In this document: one piece after another, positions 22,095-33,270 of the stretch
Position numbering within the stretch: position 1 is the stretch's first letter
How the letters are laid out: each line of letters starts with the position of its first letter
Origin: Paguma larvata
Taxonomy: Eukaryota; Chordata; Mammalia; Carnivora; Viverridae
Reading direction: 5' to 3'
Length of the DNA: 64,000 nt
NCBI GenBank assembly: GCA_030068075.1
Contig: CM057826.1
Location: 77,411,312-77,475,311, forward strand
The notes under the pieces: generated by a model
Told to the model about the DNA's origin: nothing
The model's input: the letters and a program-made list of their open reading frames with translations, nothing else
Database searches by the model: none
Position numbers and translations under genes: made by a program

Positions 22095-25000
22095 TTAAAA
22101 AAAGACTGTAACAAGAAAAAAGGACACTATGTGATCACAAAGGAAATAATCTAACAAGAAGATATAACAATTATAAATATTTATGTACCCAACATGATAG
22201 CCCCAAAATACATAAAGCAACTAATAACAAACATAAAGGAAGTAATTGATAAAAATAAAATAGTAGGAGATTTTAACACCTCACTTACATCAATGGATAG
22301 ATCATCCAAACAGAAAATCATCAAGGAAACAATGGCTTTGAATCATACATTGATTGGACCAGATGTATTGAACAGATATATTTAGGACATTCCATCCTAA
22401 AACAGAAGAATATACATTCTTTTAAACTGCAAATGAACATTCTCCTGAATAGATCGGTTAGGCCACAAACAAGTCTCAACAAATTCAGAAAGACTAAAGT
22501 CATAACATTTATCTTTTCTGACCACAACAGTATGAAACGAAATCTACCACAAGAAAAAAATCTGGAAAGAACACAAATACATGGAGGTTAAATAACATGC
22601 TACTATACAATGAATGGCTCAATGAAGAAATCAAAAAGGAAATAAAAAATACGTGGAGAAAAATGAAAATGAAAACACAACAGTCCAAAATCTTTAAGCA
22701 AAAGCTATTTTAAATGGGAAGTTTATAATAATACAGGCCTACCTAAGAAACAAGAAAAATCTCAAATAAACAACATCACCTTACCCCTAAATGAGCTAGA
22801 AAAAGAAAAGAACAATCAAATCCAAAAGCCAGTAGAAAGAAGGAAATAATGAAGATGATGACAGAAATAAACAAAATAGAAACAAAGCAAAACAAAACAC
22901 ACAAACAACAACAAAAAAACACAATAGAATAAACAAATGAAACCAGGAACTGATTTTGTAAAGATCAACAAAATGGATGAGAGAGAGAGAGAGAAGACTC
23001 AAACAAAATAAAAAATGAAAGAGAAGGAATAACAACTGACACCACATAAATACAAAGGATTAAAAGAGAATATTATGAAAAATGATATGCCAGCTAATTG
23101 GACAACGTAGAAGATACGGATAAATTCCTAGAAACATATAACCTACCAAAACTGAAACAGGAAGAACTAGAAAATTTGAACAGATCAATCACCAGCAATA
23201 AAACCAAATCAGTATTCAAAAAAGTCCTAATAAACAAAAGTCCAGGACCAGCAGGCCTCACAGGTGAATTCTACCAAACATTTAAGAATAATTAATACTT
23301 ATTCTTCTCAAACTATTCCAAATAACAGAACAGGAAGAAAAGCTTCCAAATTCATTCCACGAGGCTGGCATTACCCTGATATCAAAACCAGACAAATATA
23401 TTATCAAAAAGAGAACTACAGGGCAGTATCTCTCGTCAACATAGATGCAAAAATCCTACACAAAATTCAGCAAACTGAATCCAACAATACATTTTTAAAA
23501 AATCATTCACCACCATGATCACGTGGGATTTATTCCTGGGTTGCCAGGGTGGTGATTCACAAATAGAGCAACGTGATGCCTCACATCAGTAAGAGCAAGG
23601 ATTGAAAAATCATATGATCATTTCAATAACTACAGAAAAAGCATTTGACAAAGTGCAACATCCACTCATGATAAAAACCCTCAACAAAGGAGAGTTACAG
23701 GGAACATACCTCAACATAATAAGGGCCTTATATGGAAAAACCCACAGCAAACATCATATTCAACCGATAAAATTGAGAGCTTTTCCTAAGGTCAGGAACA
23801 AGACAAGGATGTCTACTCTCACCACTTTTATTAAACATAGTACTGGAAGACCTAGCCATAGCAAGCAGACAGCGAAAAGAAATAAAAGCATCCAAATTGG
23901 TAAGAAAGAAGTAAAACTTTGGGTATTTGCAGGTGACATGATACAATATATAGAAAACCCTAAAGACTCCACCAAAAAACTATTAGAATTGATAAATGAA
24001 TTCAGTAAGGTCGTAAGATACAGAATCAACATCTAGAAATCCACTGCATTTCTATACACCAATAGTAAAGTAGCAGAAAGAGAAATTATGAAAACAGTTC
24101 CATTTATAGTTACACCAAAAATAATAGAATACCTAAGAATAAAATTAACCAAAAAGGTGAAAGACCTGTACTCTGAAAACTATAAAATATTGCTGAAAGA
24201 AATTCAAGATGACACAAATAAATGGAAAGATGTACTATGTTCATGGACTGCGAGAACCTATATTGTTAAAAATCCACACTACCCAAAGCAATCTACACAT
24301 TTAATACAATCCCTATTAAAATACCAACAGCATTTTTCACAGAAATAGAATAAATAATCCTAAAATTTGAATGGAGCCACAAAAAAAATAGCCAAAGCAA
24401 TCTTGAGAAAGAAGAACAAAACTGGAGGTATCACGATCCCAAATTTCAAGATATATTACAAAGCTATAACAATCAAAACAGTATGGTAGTGGCACAAAAA
24501 CAGACACAGTTCAAAAGAACAGAATAAAGAGCTCAGAAATAAGCCCATGATTAAATGGTCAATTAATCTTTGACAAAGGAAGTAAGAATAAGCAATGGGA
24601 AAAAGAGAATCTCTTCAACAAATTATGTTGGGAAAACTTGACGGCTATATGCAAAAGAATAAAATTGGACCATTTCTTTATACCAAACACATAAATAAAT
24701 TCAAATTTATTCAGGTCTGGATTATAGAGCTGAATGTGATACCCAAAACCATAAAAATCCTAGAAGAGAGCACTGGCAGTAATTTCTCTAACATCAGCTG
24801 TAGCAACATTTTTCTAGATAGGTCTCCTAAGGCAAGGGAAACAAAAGCAAAAATAAACTATTGGGTCTACACTAATTTTAAAGGTTTGTGCACAATAAAA
24901 GAAATCATCAACAAAATGGCGAGCCAACCTACTGAATGAGAGAAGAAGTTTGCAAATGATCGATCTGATAGCGGGTTGATATCCAAAATATATAAAGAAT

Positions 25001-25905
25001 TTGTACAACTCAACACCAAAAAAAAAAAAAAAAAAAAAAAAAAGAACCTGAATAATCCTATTAAAAATGGGCAGAAGACCTAAATTGACATCTTTCTATA
25101 GAAGACATACAGATGGCCAAAAGACATTGGAAAAGATGCTCCACATCACTTATCATCAGGGAAAAGCAAATCAAAACCACAAAGAGATATCACCTTATAC
25201 TTGTCAGAGTAGCTAGAATCAAAAATCCAAGAAATAGCAGGTGTTATCAAGGACGTGGAAAAAAAGGAACCCCCATGCATTGTTGGTGGGAATGCTACAC
25301 TATTAGTGTAGCCATTGTGGAAAACAGTATGGAGGTTCCTCAAAAACTTAAAAAGAGAATTATCATGTGATCCAGGAATTCCACTACTGGGTATTTACCC
25401 AAAGAAAATGAAAACCCTAATTTAAAAAGATACATGCATTCCTATGTTCATTGCAGCATTATTTACAATAGTCAAGACATGGAAGGAATGTAAGTGTCCG
25501 TTAGATGGATGAATGGATAAAGAAGATGTGGTATATATATGTTATTCGGTCATAAAAAAAAAATCTTGCCACGGATGGATCTAGAGAGTACAACATTAAG
25601 TGAAATAAGTCAGTCAGACAAAGACAAATACCATACGATTTCACTCTTATGTGGAACATAAGAAACAAAACAAAGAAAAAAAAGAGACAAACAAAAGCAC
25701 AGACTTCTAAGTATAGAGAACAACCTACAGGAGGTGGGTAGGGAGATAGGTGAAATAAGAGGAGGAGATTAAGAGAACATTTAACATGATGAGCACTGAG
25801 TAATGGATAGAATTACTGAATCACTATATTGTACACCTGAAACTAATAATATAACGCTGTCTGTTAACTATACTGGAATTAAAATTTAAAAATTAAATTG
25901 AACAA

Positions 25906-26430
25906 AAAAAGCTGAGAAATGGGCAGAAAATGCCAATGGTGGGATGGTCTTTACACTTTAAATACAGTGGTCAGGGAAGGTCTCATCACGTAGGTGATAT
26001 TTGAGCAAAATCCCAAGGTGAAAGAATGAGCTGAAGCAGCTCTCTGGAGAAAAATTAATCAAGGTAGACGAAGAAGAAGTAAAGTATGCTTGGAGCATAA
26101 AGGTTTATGCCTGACATTAGAGGAACAGCAATGAGGCCAGTGTAGCAAGGAGGGAAAGATTGATAGGAGATGAGGTCACAAAAGCTATAGGGCACCAGAT
26201 CATGGTGAACCTTCCTAAAAATCATAAAGATTGTGGTCTTCAGTCAAAGTGAACTGGGAAGTCACGTGAAGGTTTAGAGCACTGTCTTGATTTGACTTAT
26301 AAATGTTTTAGCAGATATATTTATTTATCTCTTTTGATTGGCAAAAAGACTATTTCAGTATTCCAGGCATGAGACAGTAGGTATGGACTAAGGTAGTAGG
26401 AGGGGAAGTGGCAAGACAGAGTCGGTGCTT
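25906..26430 (-). mobile_element. L2, right part of the copy split by L1
   Basis: Antisense L2 blocks in order: 'acagtggtcagggaaggtct', 'gtgatatttgagcaaaatcc', 'ggaacagcaatgaggccagt', 'gagatgaggtcacaaaagc', 'caccagatcatggtgaacct' and 'agtattccaggcatgagaca'. They continue directly from the L2 part ending at 18487, with the 7.4-kb L1 between them. Confidence 0.8.
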
Positions 26431-26847
26431 ATATATACCAGTTAGAGCTCTCTGATTATATGGAAAAAAATCACATTCTACCAAAGTTAAAGAAAGAAAG
26501 GAAAATTAAACAGATTATTGGGGAATCCCATGAAATCAAGAGGGAGTCTGGAGAACCGGACTTGGGAACAGGATACGAACGAGACAAAGAGCCACATGAC
26601 CATCAGAGCAATTTGGACCACCATCCTCAAGATTCAACTAACCAAGAGATTTCAGATTTCTAAGCTTAAAAGGTCCAAATATAGATACATCATTTTGAAA
26701 AATATTTAATTTTTGATTTAAGAGTACATAATTCATAATACACATACGTTTTCTCCTCAGAAAAATCCAAGGAAATATATTTGAATCAGTATATACTGAT
26801 TTTGAGTTATGTGGATAACCTTGTGAATTCCTCACTATAAACAGCTG
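26431..26847. other. Unassigned AT-rich sequence
   Basis: No recognised repeat. It contains 'aaaaggtccaaatata' near 26667, which recurs at the outer end of the inverted repeat that starts at 26848. Confidence 0.4.
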
Positions 26848-27055
26848 AATAAAGGTCCAAATATATCCTCTCAAATCACTCTTTTCACTCTCACTCTCTA
26901 GCTGCTGCCTTTTGAACAGGAAATAGACACAGGAAAACATGATAAAAAGTTATTCTCTTATCATGCTTTCCCGTGTCTATTTCCTATTCAAAGGACAGGA
27001 ACTACCAAGAGAGGGTGAAAAGAATGATTTAAGAGGATATATTTGGACCTTTATT
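26848..27055. repeat. 97-bp imperfect inverted repeat, 14-nt loop
   Basis: Left arm 26848-26944 and right arm 26959-27055 are reverse complements over 97 bases. By hand alignment 83 of 97 match, without gaps. The arms start and end with AATAAAGGTCCAAATATATC and its complement. The 14-base spacer is 26945-26958. A transcript from either strand could fold into a long hairpin. I do not recognise the family; a palindromic DNA transposon remnant or a local inverted duplication are the main options. Confidence 0.93.
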
Positions 27056-27906
27056 CTGAGCATGTAAACCCTGCAGATCATATTTACAGGGAACCAGGCT
27101 GATAATATGAGCCTTCGGATGCTCCAAAGGGACGGCTGATACTCCAGTCTAATCAATTTTGACAAAGTTGAAATCAAAATCCAGAGACATCAGATTTCCC
27201 AATTTAAAAAAAAAACAACAAACTGAGATTCCAGATCTGATTGTGAAATGTCTAGGTTTTAAGTGCTGAAACTTTGTTTTGAGGTGAGTTTGTTTAATTG
27301 TTTAACAAACACTATGATGGAAACGTCTGTTATCTTTTGTTTCAATTCTTGAACACTAAAAATGACCTCTGTTCTCCATTCCAGACACCTTCAAGGTATG
27401 ATCAGACCTCAACAGAGGTGACCAGATGCTTTGACTTCTTTTTACTGTCCAATGACAACAATGCACCATGTATCTTCCCTTTGTGGAAGTCAGATGACGT
27501 CTATGACAAAGACGTGATTCCCTGAGAATTCCCTTCATACTTGAAGTGCAACTGAAATGATCAGTGATTTTAGAACAATTTCAAAATGGCATTTCCAGTG
27601 AAGATACGGACATGCCCTGGCTTGCTGCTTGCTACCTGTATAATGTCAGAACCATAAAGAGAGAATTCTGGAAATGTTTATGGTGAGAGAGCCTTGGTGA
27701 CTGGTGCCGTTGCTGAGGGATGCAGGAACTCATCTAAAAGAGCAACTCAAGTAACAAAGCAACTGAATATAAGCAAAAACCATACTAAAATAGTACATGA
27801 GAGGAAAAAAAAAAGCCACAAGAGAATGGAGGCGCTTCCCATTTCCCCACCCCAACTTTCTTCCTCACCCCATCTCTCTAGTTTTTTGAGATACATGGTG
27901 TATCTG
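27056..27906. other. Unassigned sequence
   Basis: No identified repeat. A 75-codon + frame at 27298-27525 has no recognisable motif. A splice-like pattern (pyrimidines, CAG, 11 bases, then GTATGA) sits near 27380-27400 but is too weak to call an exon. Confidence 0.4.
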
Positions 27907-28106
27907 AGGTGTTTTGTTTTGTTTTGTTTTTTAGAGAGAGTGAGCAAGGAGGAGAGAGGGGCAGAGAAAGAGAGTAAGAATCTTAAACAGACTTCTCGCC
28001 CAGCAGAGCCTGAAACAGGGCTCAAGCCCTGGACCCTGGGATCATGATCTGAGCAGAAATCAAGAGTTCCAGACTCCCAACGGACTGAGCCATCTAGACA
28101 CCCCCA
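27907..28106 (-). mobile_element. Old antisense CAN-SINE
   Basis: A (TTTTG)n-rich left end, then the reverse complement of an older CAN-SINE: purine-rich 'gagagaggggcagagaaaga', 'gggatcatgatctgagcaga' and a head ending near 'agccatctagacacccc'. It is diverged, and no clear target-site duplication remains. Confidence 0.88.
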
Positions 28107-29539
28107 TGGATTGACTTTTTTAAGTCAACTAAGCACTGTAAATACCAGGCCTCATGCAAGACACAATGGGGGGAAAACACCAAACGTATGAATTTCCAAA
28201 AGAAATTACTTGAGAAGAAATTTTTATGAAACGTGCTCAGAGAATTAGTTAGTCAATGGAGATTTATGTAAATATTTTTAAAGGTATTTATAAGTGACCC
28301 AATCCAGACAACTCGGCTTCCTTTTACATTTTTTCCCTCAGAACAGTGGAAGCTTTATTCACAAGCTCTACGTGAAAGAAACAACTTTTTCCATCCCATG
28401 GTTAAGGATCTGTAGAATCATTTCCTTTCTACAACGCAAACTTGGCTCATGACTTACCTGCTTACTTCAGGTGAGTGACAAATCATAATCATGATAGGGA
28501 ACAATAGGGCACTGCCCTGAAAAAGTGCTTTTCATCCTCTTGAAACATTCACAAACATTAACCAATTAATTAGAAGGTGAAGTCAGCCTTTTTTTAAAAA
28601 CACAAATGAAAAAACTGAAGATATTTAAAAGCTTTCCCCACAAAGGGATTCAGTGTCTGACTCTGAATTAGAATTTGGACCTTCCTAACATTAGCAGTTC
28701 AGAGATTCAACTCATGTAAACATTTGAAAGGTCAGCTGTTCATCAAATACTTTTCCAACTACAGCAAACGTATCCTTATTAAGTTTCTTTTGCAAAAGTT
28801 CCAAGGTGCTGAACACTCATCCATTGCCACCAATAATTAACAATCCAAAACAACCTAAATACAGAGAATTTTTTGTTGGCATTTTGAAACTTCAGACTAT
28901 CTTAGGAACAGGGTATGTGGGAGTGGTAATGGGCAAAAGGCAGGCTAGGAAAAAAAGACATCAGGCTGAAAATTTTTCCCAAGATTGATCCTTCCCTGTT
29001 TCAAACAGTTTTGCAGCAATAAGAAAAGTGTTTGTTCTTTTCAAATAAGAACTCTATGCTTTCTGGAAATGGGCAGAAAATTAAAAACCAAGAAAAACAA
29101 TATCACTTGGCCTAACATTCAGAAAATTCAACAAAACTTGGAGTCATTAGTAGGCATTACAGTCATACTTTATTCTATTCAGTTAACTTTGATTTGAACA
29201 TGTATCCATCTGCCCAAGGTTTAACGATTAAAAAAAAAAAGTACTCAAACTCCACACCTACCATGAGATATTTCCCTCTCATTACTTCTACATACCCCAT
29301 GAAAAGTCACAAGCCTAATTTAAACAATACCATTTATTGTGGAACTTGAGAATTGAACAGCTACAAGCTTTCAAGGTTTCCCGGAGTCTCACGCCCACAC
29401 ACTCTCTCATACTAGTTTCTACATGGCCACGTTTCTACATGGTTAAGTGATGAGCTATGTGGCACATCAGCAAGGAGAGAGAACTCTAATAAAAGCGGGA
29501 TTTAAATCTCTATGTTGAACTCAAAATTACCTTGCAATT
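28107..29539. other. Unassigned sequence with possible MIR
   Basis: Mostly unrecognised. A very weak antisense MIR resemblance covers about 28520-28690 ('aaatgaaaaaactgaag', 'tgactctgaattagaatttg'). Short frames at 28806-28988 and 28985-29197 carry no known motif. Confidence 0.38.
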
Positions 29540-31612
29540 ATGGTAAAACTAAAGGTAAAAAACATTTAACTTCTAGAGGAAAATGTTTGTGACACTAAGT
29601 TAGGTAAAGATTTCTTAAGCAAGAAACAAAAAGCGCAAAAAAGAAAAAAATAGATAAGATAAACTTAACCAAAATTTTAAATGTTTGCTCTTGAAAAGAC
29701 AAAATTAGAAAAATAAAAATGCAAGCCACAGGCTACGACAAAATGTTTGCAACTACCTTTGACCAAGAGTTTATAGTCAGAGTATTTTTTTTTTTTAGAA
29801 AACATACATACAACTCAATAAGAAAAAACAATCCAATTTCTTAAATGAACAAGATTTGGATAGACAAAGACTGAAGAAGATATGCAAATGCCTAATAGGC
29901 CCAGGAAAGATATTCAATGTCATTAGTCATCATGAAAATGCAAATTAAAAACACATGAGCTACTCCTAAACATTCATTAAAATAACTAAAGTTAAAAGAC
30001 TGACAAAATCAAGTGTTGTCAAAAACAGAAGGAACCAGAACTCTAGTACATTGCTGAGAGGATGCAAAAGAGTACAGCCACTTTGGAAAACAATAAGGCG
30101 GTATCTAACAAAGTTAAACACAGATTTTCCATATGACCCAGCAAACTCATTCCTAGATATTTACCCCAGAGAAATGAAGACATATTTCCACACAAAGACT
30201 TGTATATGAATGTTCACAGCAGCATTATTCATTATAACAAAAAAAACTGAGAATAATACAAATGTATATCAACTAGTAAATGGATAAAGAAATCATGGTA
30301 TTTCTATAATGTGTAACACTACTTATAATAAAAACTACTGATTGAAAATAACACACGAAAATAAAAAATTTCTACATGGCAAAGAAAATTAAAACAAGGC
30401 AACCTACTGAATGGGAGAAGATATTATAAATGATATAAACAATAAGGGATTAATATCCAAAATATATAAAGAACTCATACAACTCAACACCAGAAAAAAA
30501 AAAAAAACAATCTCATTAAAAACTGAGCAGGTGACCTGAATACACATTTTTCCATAGAAGACATCCAGATGGCCAACAGACAACAGAAATGGCTAAAAAC
30601 AAAAAGACAAGAAATAACAAGTGTTGTCAAGGATGTGGAGAAAAGGTGTAGCCACTGTGGAAAACAGCATGGAGTCTCCTCAAAAAATTAAAAATAGAAT
30701 TACCATACGATCCAATAATTTCATTACTGGATGTTTACCAAAAAACTGAAAACAGTAATTTGAAAAGATATATGGATTCCTACATTTATTGCAGCATTAT
30801 TTACAATAGCCAAGCTATAGAAGCAACCCATGTGTCCATCCATAGATGAATGGATAAGGAGGATGTGGTATATGTATACAATGGAATATTACTCAGCCCT
30901 AAAAAAACAATGCCACCTTGTCATTTGCCACAACATGGATGGACCTAGAGGGTATAATGCTAGATGAAATATATCAGTCAGAGAAAGACAAATACCACAT
31001 GATTTCAGTTGTATGTGGAATTTAAGAAACAAAACAAATGAACACACGAAGAAAAAAAGAGACACAGACACAAAAACAGGATCCTTAAATACATAGAACT
31101 GATAACCCCCAGAGGGGAGGTGTGTGGGGGGATAGGTAAAACAGATAAAGAGAATTAAAAGTACAATTATCAAGATGAGCAATGAATAATGTAGAGAGTT
31201 TTGAATCATTATATTATATACTTGAAACTAATATAACACAATGTTAATTATACTTTCTTTTTAAAAAAACACAAATAAAAATAAATAAAACCCAAACAAT
31301 AACACCATTAAGTCTCAAAAGCTTTATTCTAAGAAAAACAATCTGGACATAAAAGACTACCATTTTGTATAATTCCACTTACATGACACTCTGGAAAAGA
31401 TTAAACTATAGTGACAGAAAGCAGATCAATGGTTATCTGCAGCCAGGGCCAGAATTGAGGACTAACTGCAGAGGGGCACAAGAGTACTTCTAGGAGATAG
31501 AATTTTTCTATATTTTGATTGCGCTGGAGATTACATAGCTATACATAACTCCAAAATTAGATAAGCAAGTTTATTATATGTAAATTATACCTCAATAAAG
31601 CTTAAAAAAATG
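29540..31612 (+). mobile_element. Ancient L1 (L1ME/L1M4-like), split by younger L1
   Basis: Sense L1 ORF2 end with older-style blocks: 'ttgctcttgaaaagacaaaa', 'gaagatatgcaaatgcctaa', 'catatgacccagcaaactca' and 'catatttccacacaaagact'. The sequence is broken at about 30368 by another L1 and resumes at about 31280 with 'tacatgacactctggaaaag' and 'aaattatacctcaataaagc', the old L1 3' end. Very diverged. Confidence 0.78.
30368..31275 (+). mobile_element. L1 3' end nested in ancient L1
   Basis: A 5'-truncated L1 begins in the ORF2 tail ('tctacatggcaaagaaaatt', 'caacctactgaatgggagaa') and ends at 'atgttaattatactttcttt' followed by an A-rich tail. It is visibly less diverged than its host. The sequence before it (ACACACGAAAATAAAAA) resembles the sequence after its tail (AACACAAATAAAAATAA), a plausible target-site duplication. 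A-tract near 30493-30507. Confidence 0.83.
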
Positions 31613-31884
31613 TCAATGTCAGGAAGTCTTTACTCCTGCTATTCTACAAAATCTTGCTCGTTGAAATAAGCTAAACACTTATCATCACAATTTCAGAGTA
31701 GATTTGAGGTTTCCTTTCAGAAAGAACACACTAAACATTTTACATCTGTGATTTGGTTATTGTTTCAATTTAATATATATATCAGAAAACTGAACAGATT
31801 TAACTAGCTCCTTTGTTATCTTCAGAACCCTGTTTTCTGAAGAGGAAAGACCTCACCTGAAGTTTATGCGTTCACAGGATAATA

Positions 31885-32140
31885 CAATTCAACAAGCATT
31901 TACTGAAGGTCTGCTAAGGTTTGAATTCTGGAACCAGACTGCCCGGGTTCAAATTACAGGTCTATTACTCAGCAGTGTGACCTTGGACAAATTACTTAAA
32001 CTCGCTGTGTTTCAGTTTTCCATCCATAAAATGGAGAAAATGGCAATCCCCACCTAATGGGGCTGTTCTGAGGATTAAATGAGTAAATACATTAAAGGTC
32101 CTTAGAAGAGTGCCAAACACATAAATAAACATCTTGCCTT
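31885..32140 (+). mobile_element. MIR SINE, near complete
   Basis: Sense MIR order is clear: 'agactgcccgggttcaaatt', 'gtgtgaccttggacaaatta', 'gtttcagttttccatccata', 'ctgaggattaaatgagtaaa' and 'cttagaagagtgccaaacac'. The 63-codon frame at 31866-32057 lies in this MIR. Confidence 0.88.
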
Positions 32141-32459
32141 GCCTACAATTATGTGTAATGTGCTAAATCTACAGAGGAGGAGAAGAGAGTTTGTTTTTGT
32201 TGTTATTTGTTTGTTTTGATGAGCTTACAGTTCTCTTGAGAGAGAACAAATGAAAAGCACATGTCTAAAAAGGACACAAAGGAATGTTTAAGTACTTATA
32301 AGAGCACAGTTGCCTGAGCAATTCGTGATGGCTGTAGGAAAGGTTCATCAAGGAGTGCTACAGAGTAACTAAGCCTTGGAAGAAAAATAGGAGTTCTCCA
32401 AGCCAAAAAACAAAACAAAACAAAACAAAATCAAAAACAAAACAAAAACAAACCAGAGT

Positions 32460-32700
32460 AACAACAGTAGTTGTGATAATTTACAAAATGTCTGGTAAAT
32501 TCTATACACTGTGCTATATATTTTACACAGGCCATTTCTCTTGTGATTGTCGCAATAACCCCAAAATACTGGTACCACATTACCCATTTTATACACGAGG
32601 CTGCTGAGTGTCAGACACTGTGAATCACTTGTGAGGTCACCAAACTAGTACCTGCCTTAAGCTAGAATCCAAACACAGCCTTTCAGACTCTGAAACCTGT
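32460..32700 (-). mobile_element. Antisense MIR SINE
   Basis: Blocks 'tacactgtgctatatatttt', 'attacccattttatacacga', 'cttgtgaggtcaccaaacta' and 'gctagaatccaaacacagcc' follow antisense MIR order. An (AAAAC)n patch lies just upstream at 32405-32450. Confidence 0.72.
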
Positions 32701-32967
32701 GCAGACAAAACAGCATTGCGAAGTCTGAGATGGTGAAGTGCATAGTGAGGTTTGGGAAAAAGCAAGGAACTCAGTGTGACTAGAACACAGATAAAGCTAG
32801 AAAGATGAGGCCTTGGGTCCTATGACCAGTTATCATGTCTCTGACACCAACCTCCATTATGCTGTTCCTGGACAGGAAGCCTTTTATGACCTAGTGCTTC
32901 AACAGATTGCACTTAGTAAGTATAGCCTTCCTTTGCCAGATCTTCATATCAGTGGCAAGAGGTTCCT

Positions 32968-33145
32968 TAAAGTGTGTCCCAGTGACCATCTGTTCTGGAA
33001 TCCCTGGGAAATTTGTTAGAAATACAGATTTTCACAGTTACCACACAAATCTACAGAATTAGAACATTTTTAATCAGGGCCCTGAACTTGTGTTTTTAAC
33101 AATTTCCCCAGGTGTTTCTCATAAATACAAAAGTTGGAAAGCCTT
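32968..33145. mobile_element. MER5-type DNA transposon relic (hAT-Charlie)
   Basis: 'ggaaatttgttagaaataca', 'cttgtgtttttaacaatttc' and 'ccccaggtgtttctcataaa' then 'aaagttggaaagcc' match the order of the short non-autonomous MER5A element. Its ends are near inverted repeats of GTTCTCAAACTTT type. Old and decayed. Confidence 0.66.
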
Positions 33146-33191
33146 AGCAATTGTAGAAATACTCAAAACCCTGACTCTCAGGACTCCTAGA

Positions 33192-33270
33192 GCTGAGTTC
33201 TCAAACTTCAACATGCCTAATCATCTTGGGAATCCTTTTAACAATGACATCTGATTCAGTCAGGGGGTGG
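33192..33270. mobile_element. MER5-type fragment, opposite orientation
   Basis: 'gagttctcaaacttcaacat' is the other MER5A terminus, followed by 'gattcagtcagggggtgggg'. It lies about 47 bp from the previous MER5 copy and in the opposite sense. The middle is shortened. Confidence 0.6.

Larger units (their letters stand above)
21393..25660 (+). pseudogene. Decayed L1 ORF2
   Basis: Intact ORF2 supplies L1 endonuclease and reverse transcriptase. It begins at an ATG at 21393 ('atggcagtaagtacatat'), as in related L1s. An antisense CAN-SINE interrupts it after about 13 codons, and a second SINE at 21881 falls in the endonuclease. The endonuclease GDFNT motif is readable in the 22194-22385 piece. RT fragments occur at 23098-23295, 23602-24036 and 24088-24348. 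The catalytic F-A-D-D reads F-A-G-D at 23926-23937. A run of 26 A lies at 25018-25043. Not functional. Confidence 0.87.
18488..25905 (+). mobile_element. Near full-length decayed L1
   Basis: All L1 parts occur in order: a GC-richer 5' UTR from GGGCACTTCCAGGGAAAATG (18488), the ORF1 region, the intergenic region, ORF2 (start near 21393) and a 3' UTR. The end reads 'ctgttaactatactggaatt' followed by an A/T-rich tail. Three CAN-SINEs inside add about 640 bp, leaving roughly 6.8 kb of L1, near the family's full length. Frameshifts and stops run through both ORFs, so it cannot move. It resembles L1MA-type or early carnivore L1; the subfamily is unresolved. It inserted into an antisense L2. Confidence 0.9.

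Noticed and set aside
27298..27525. 75-codon + frame and splice-like signals near 27380-27400
   Set aside because: No recognisable motif, and the acceptor, tiny exon and donor pattern is weak and common by chance.
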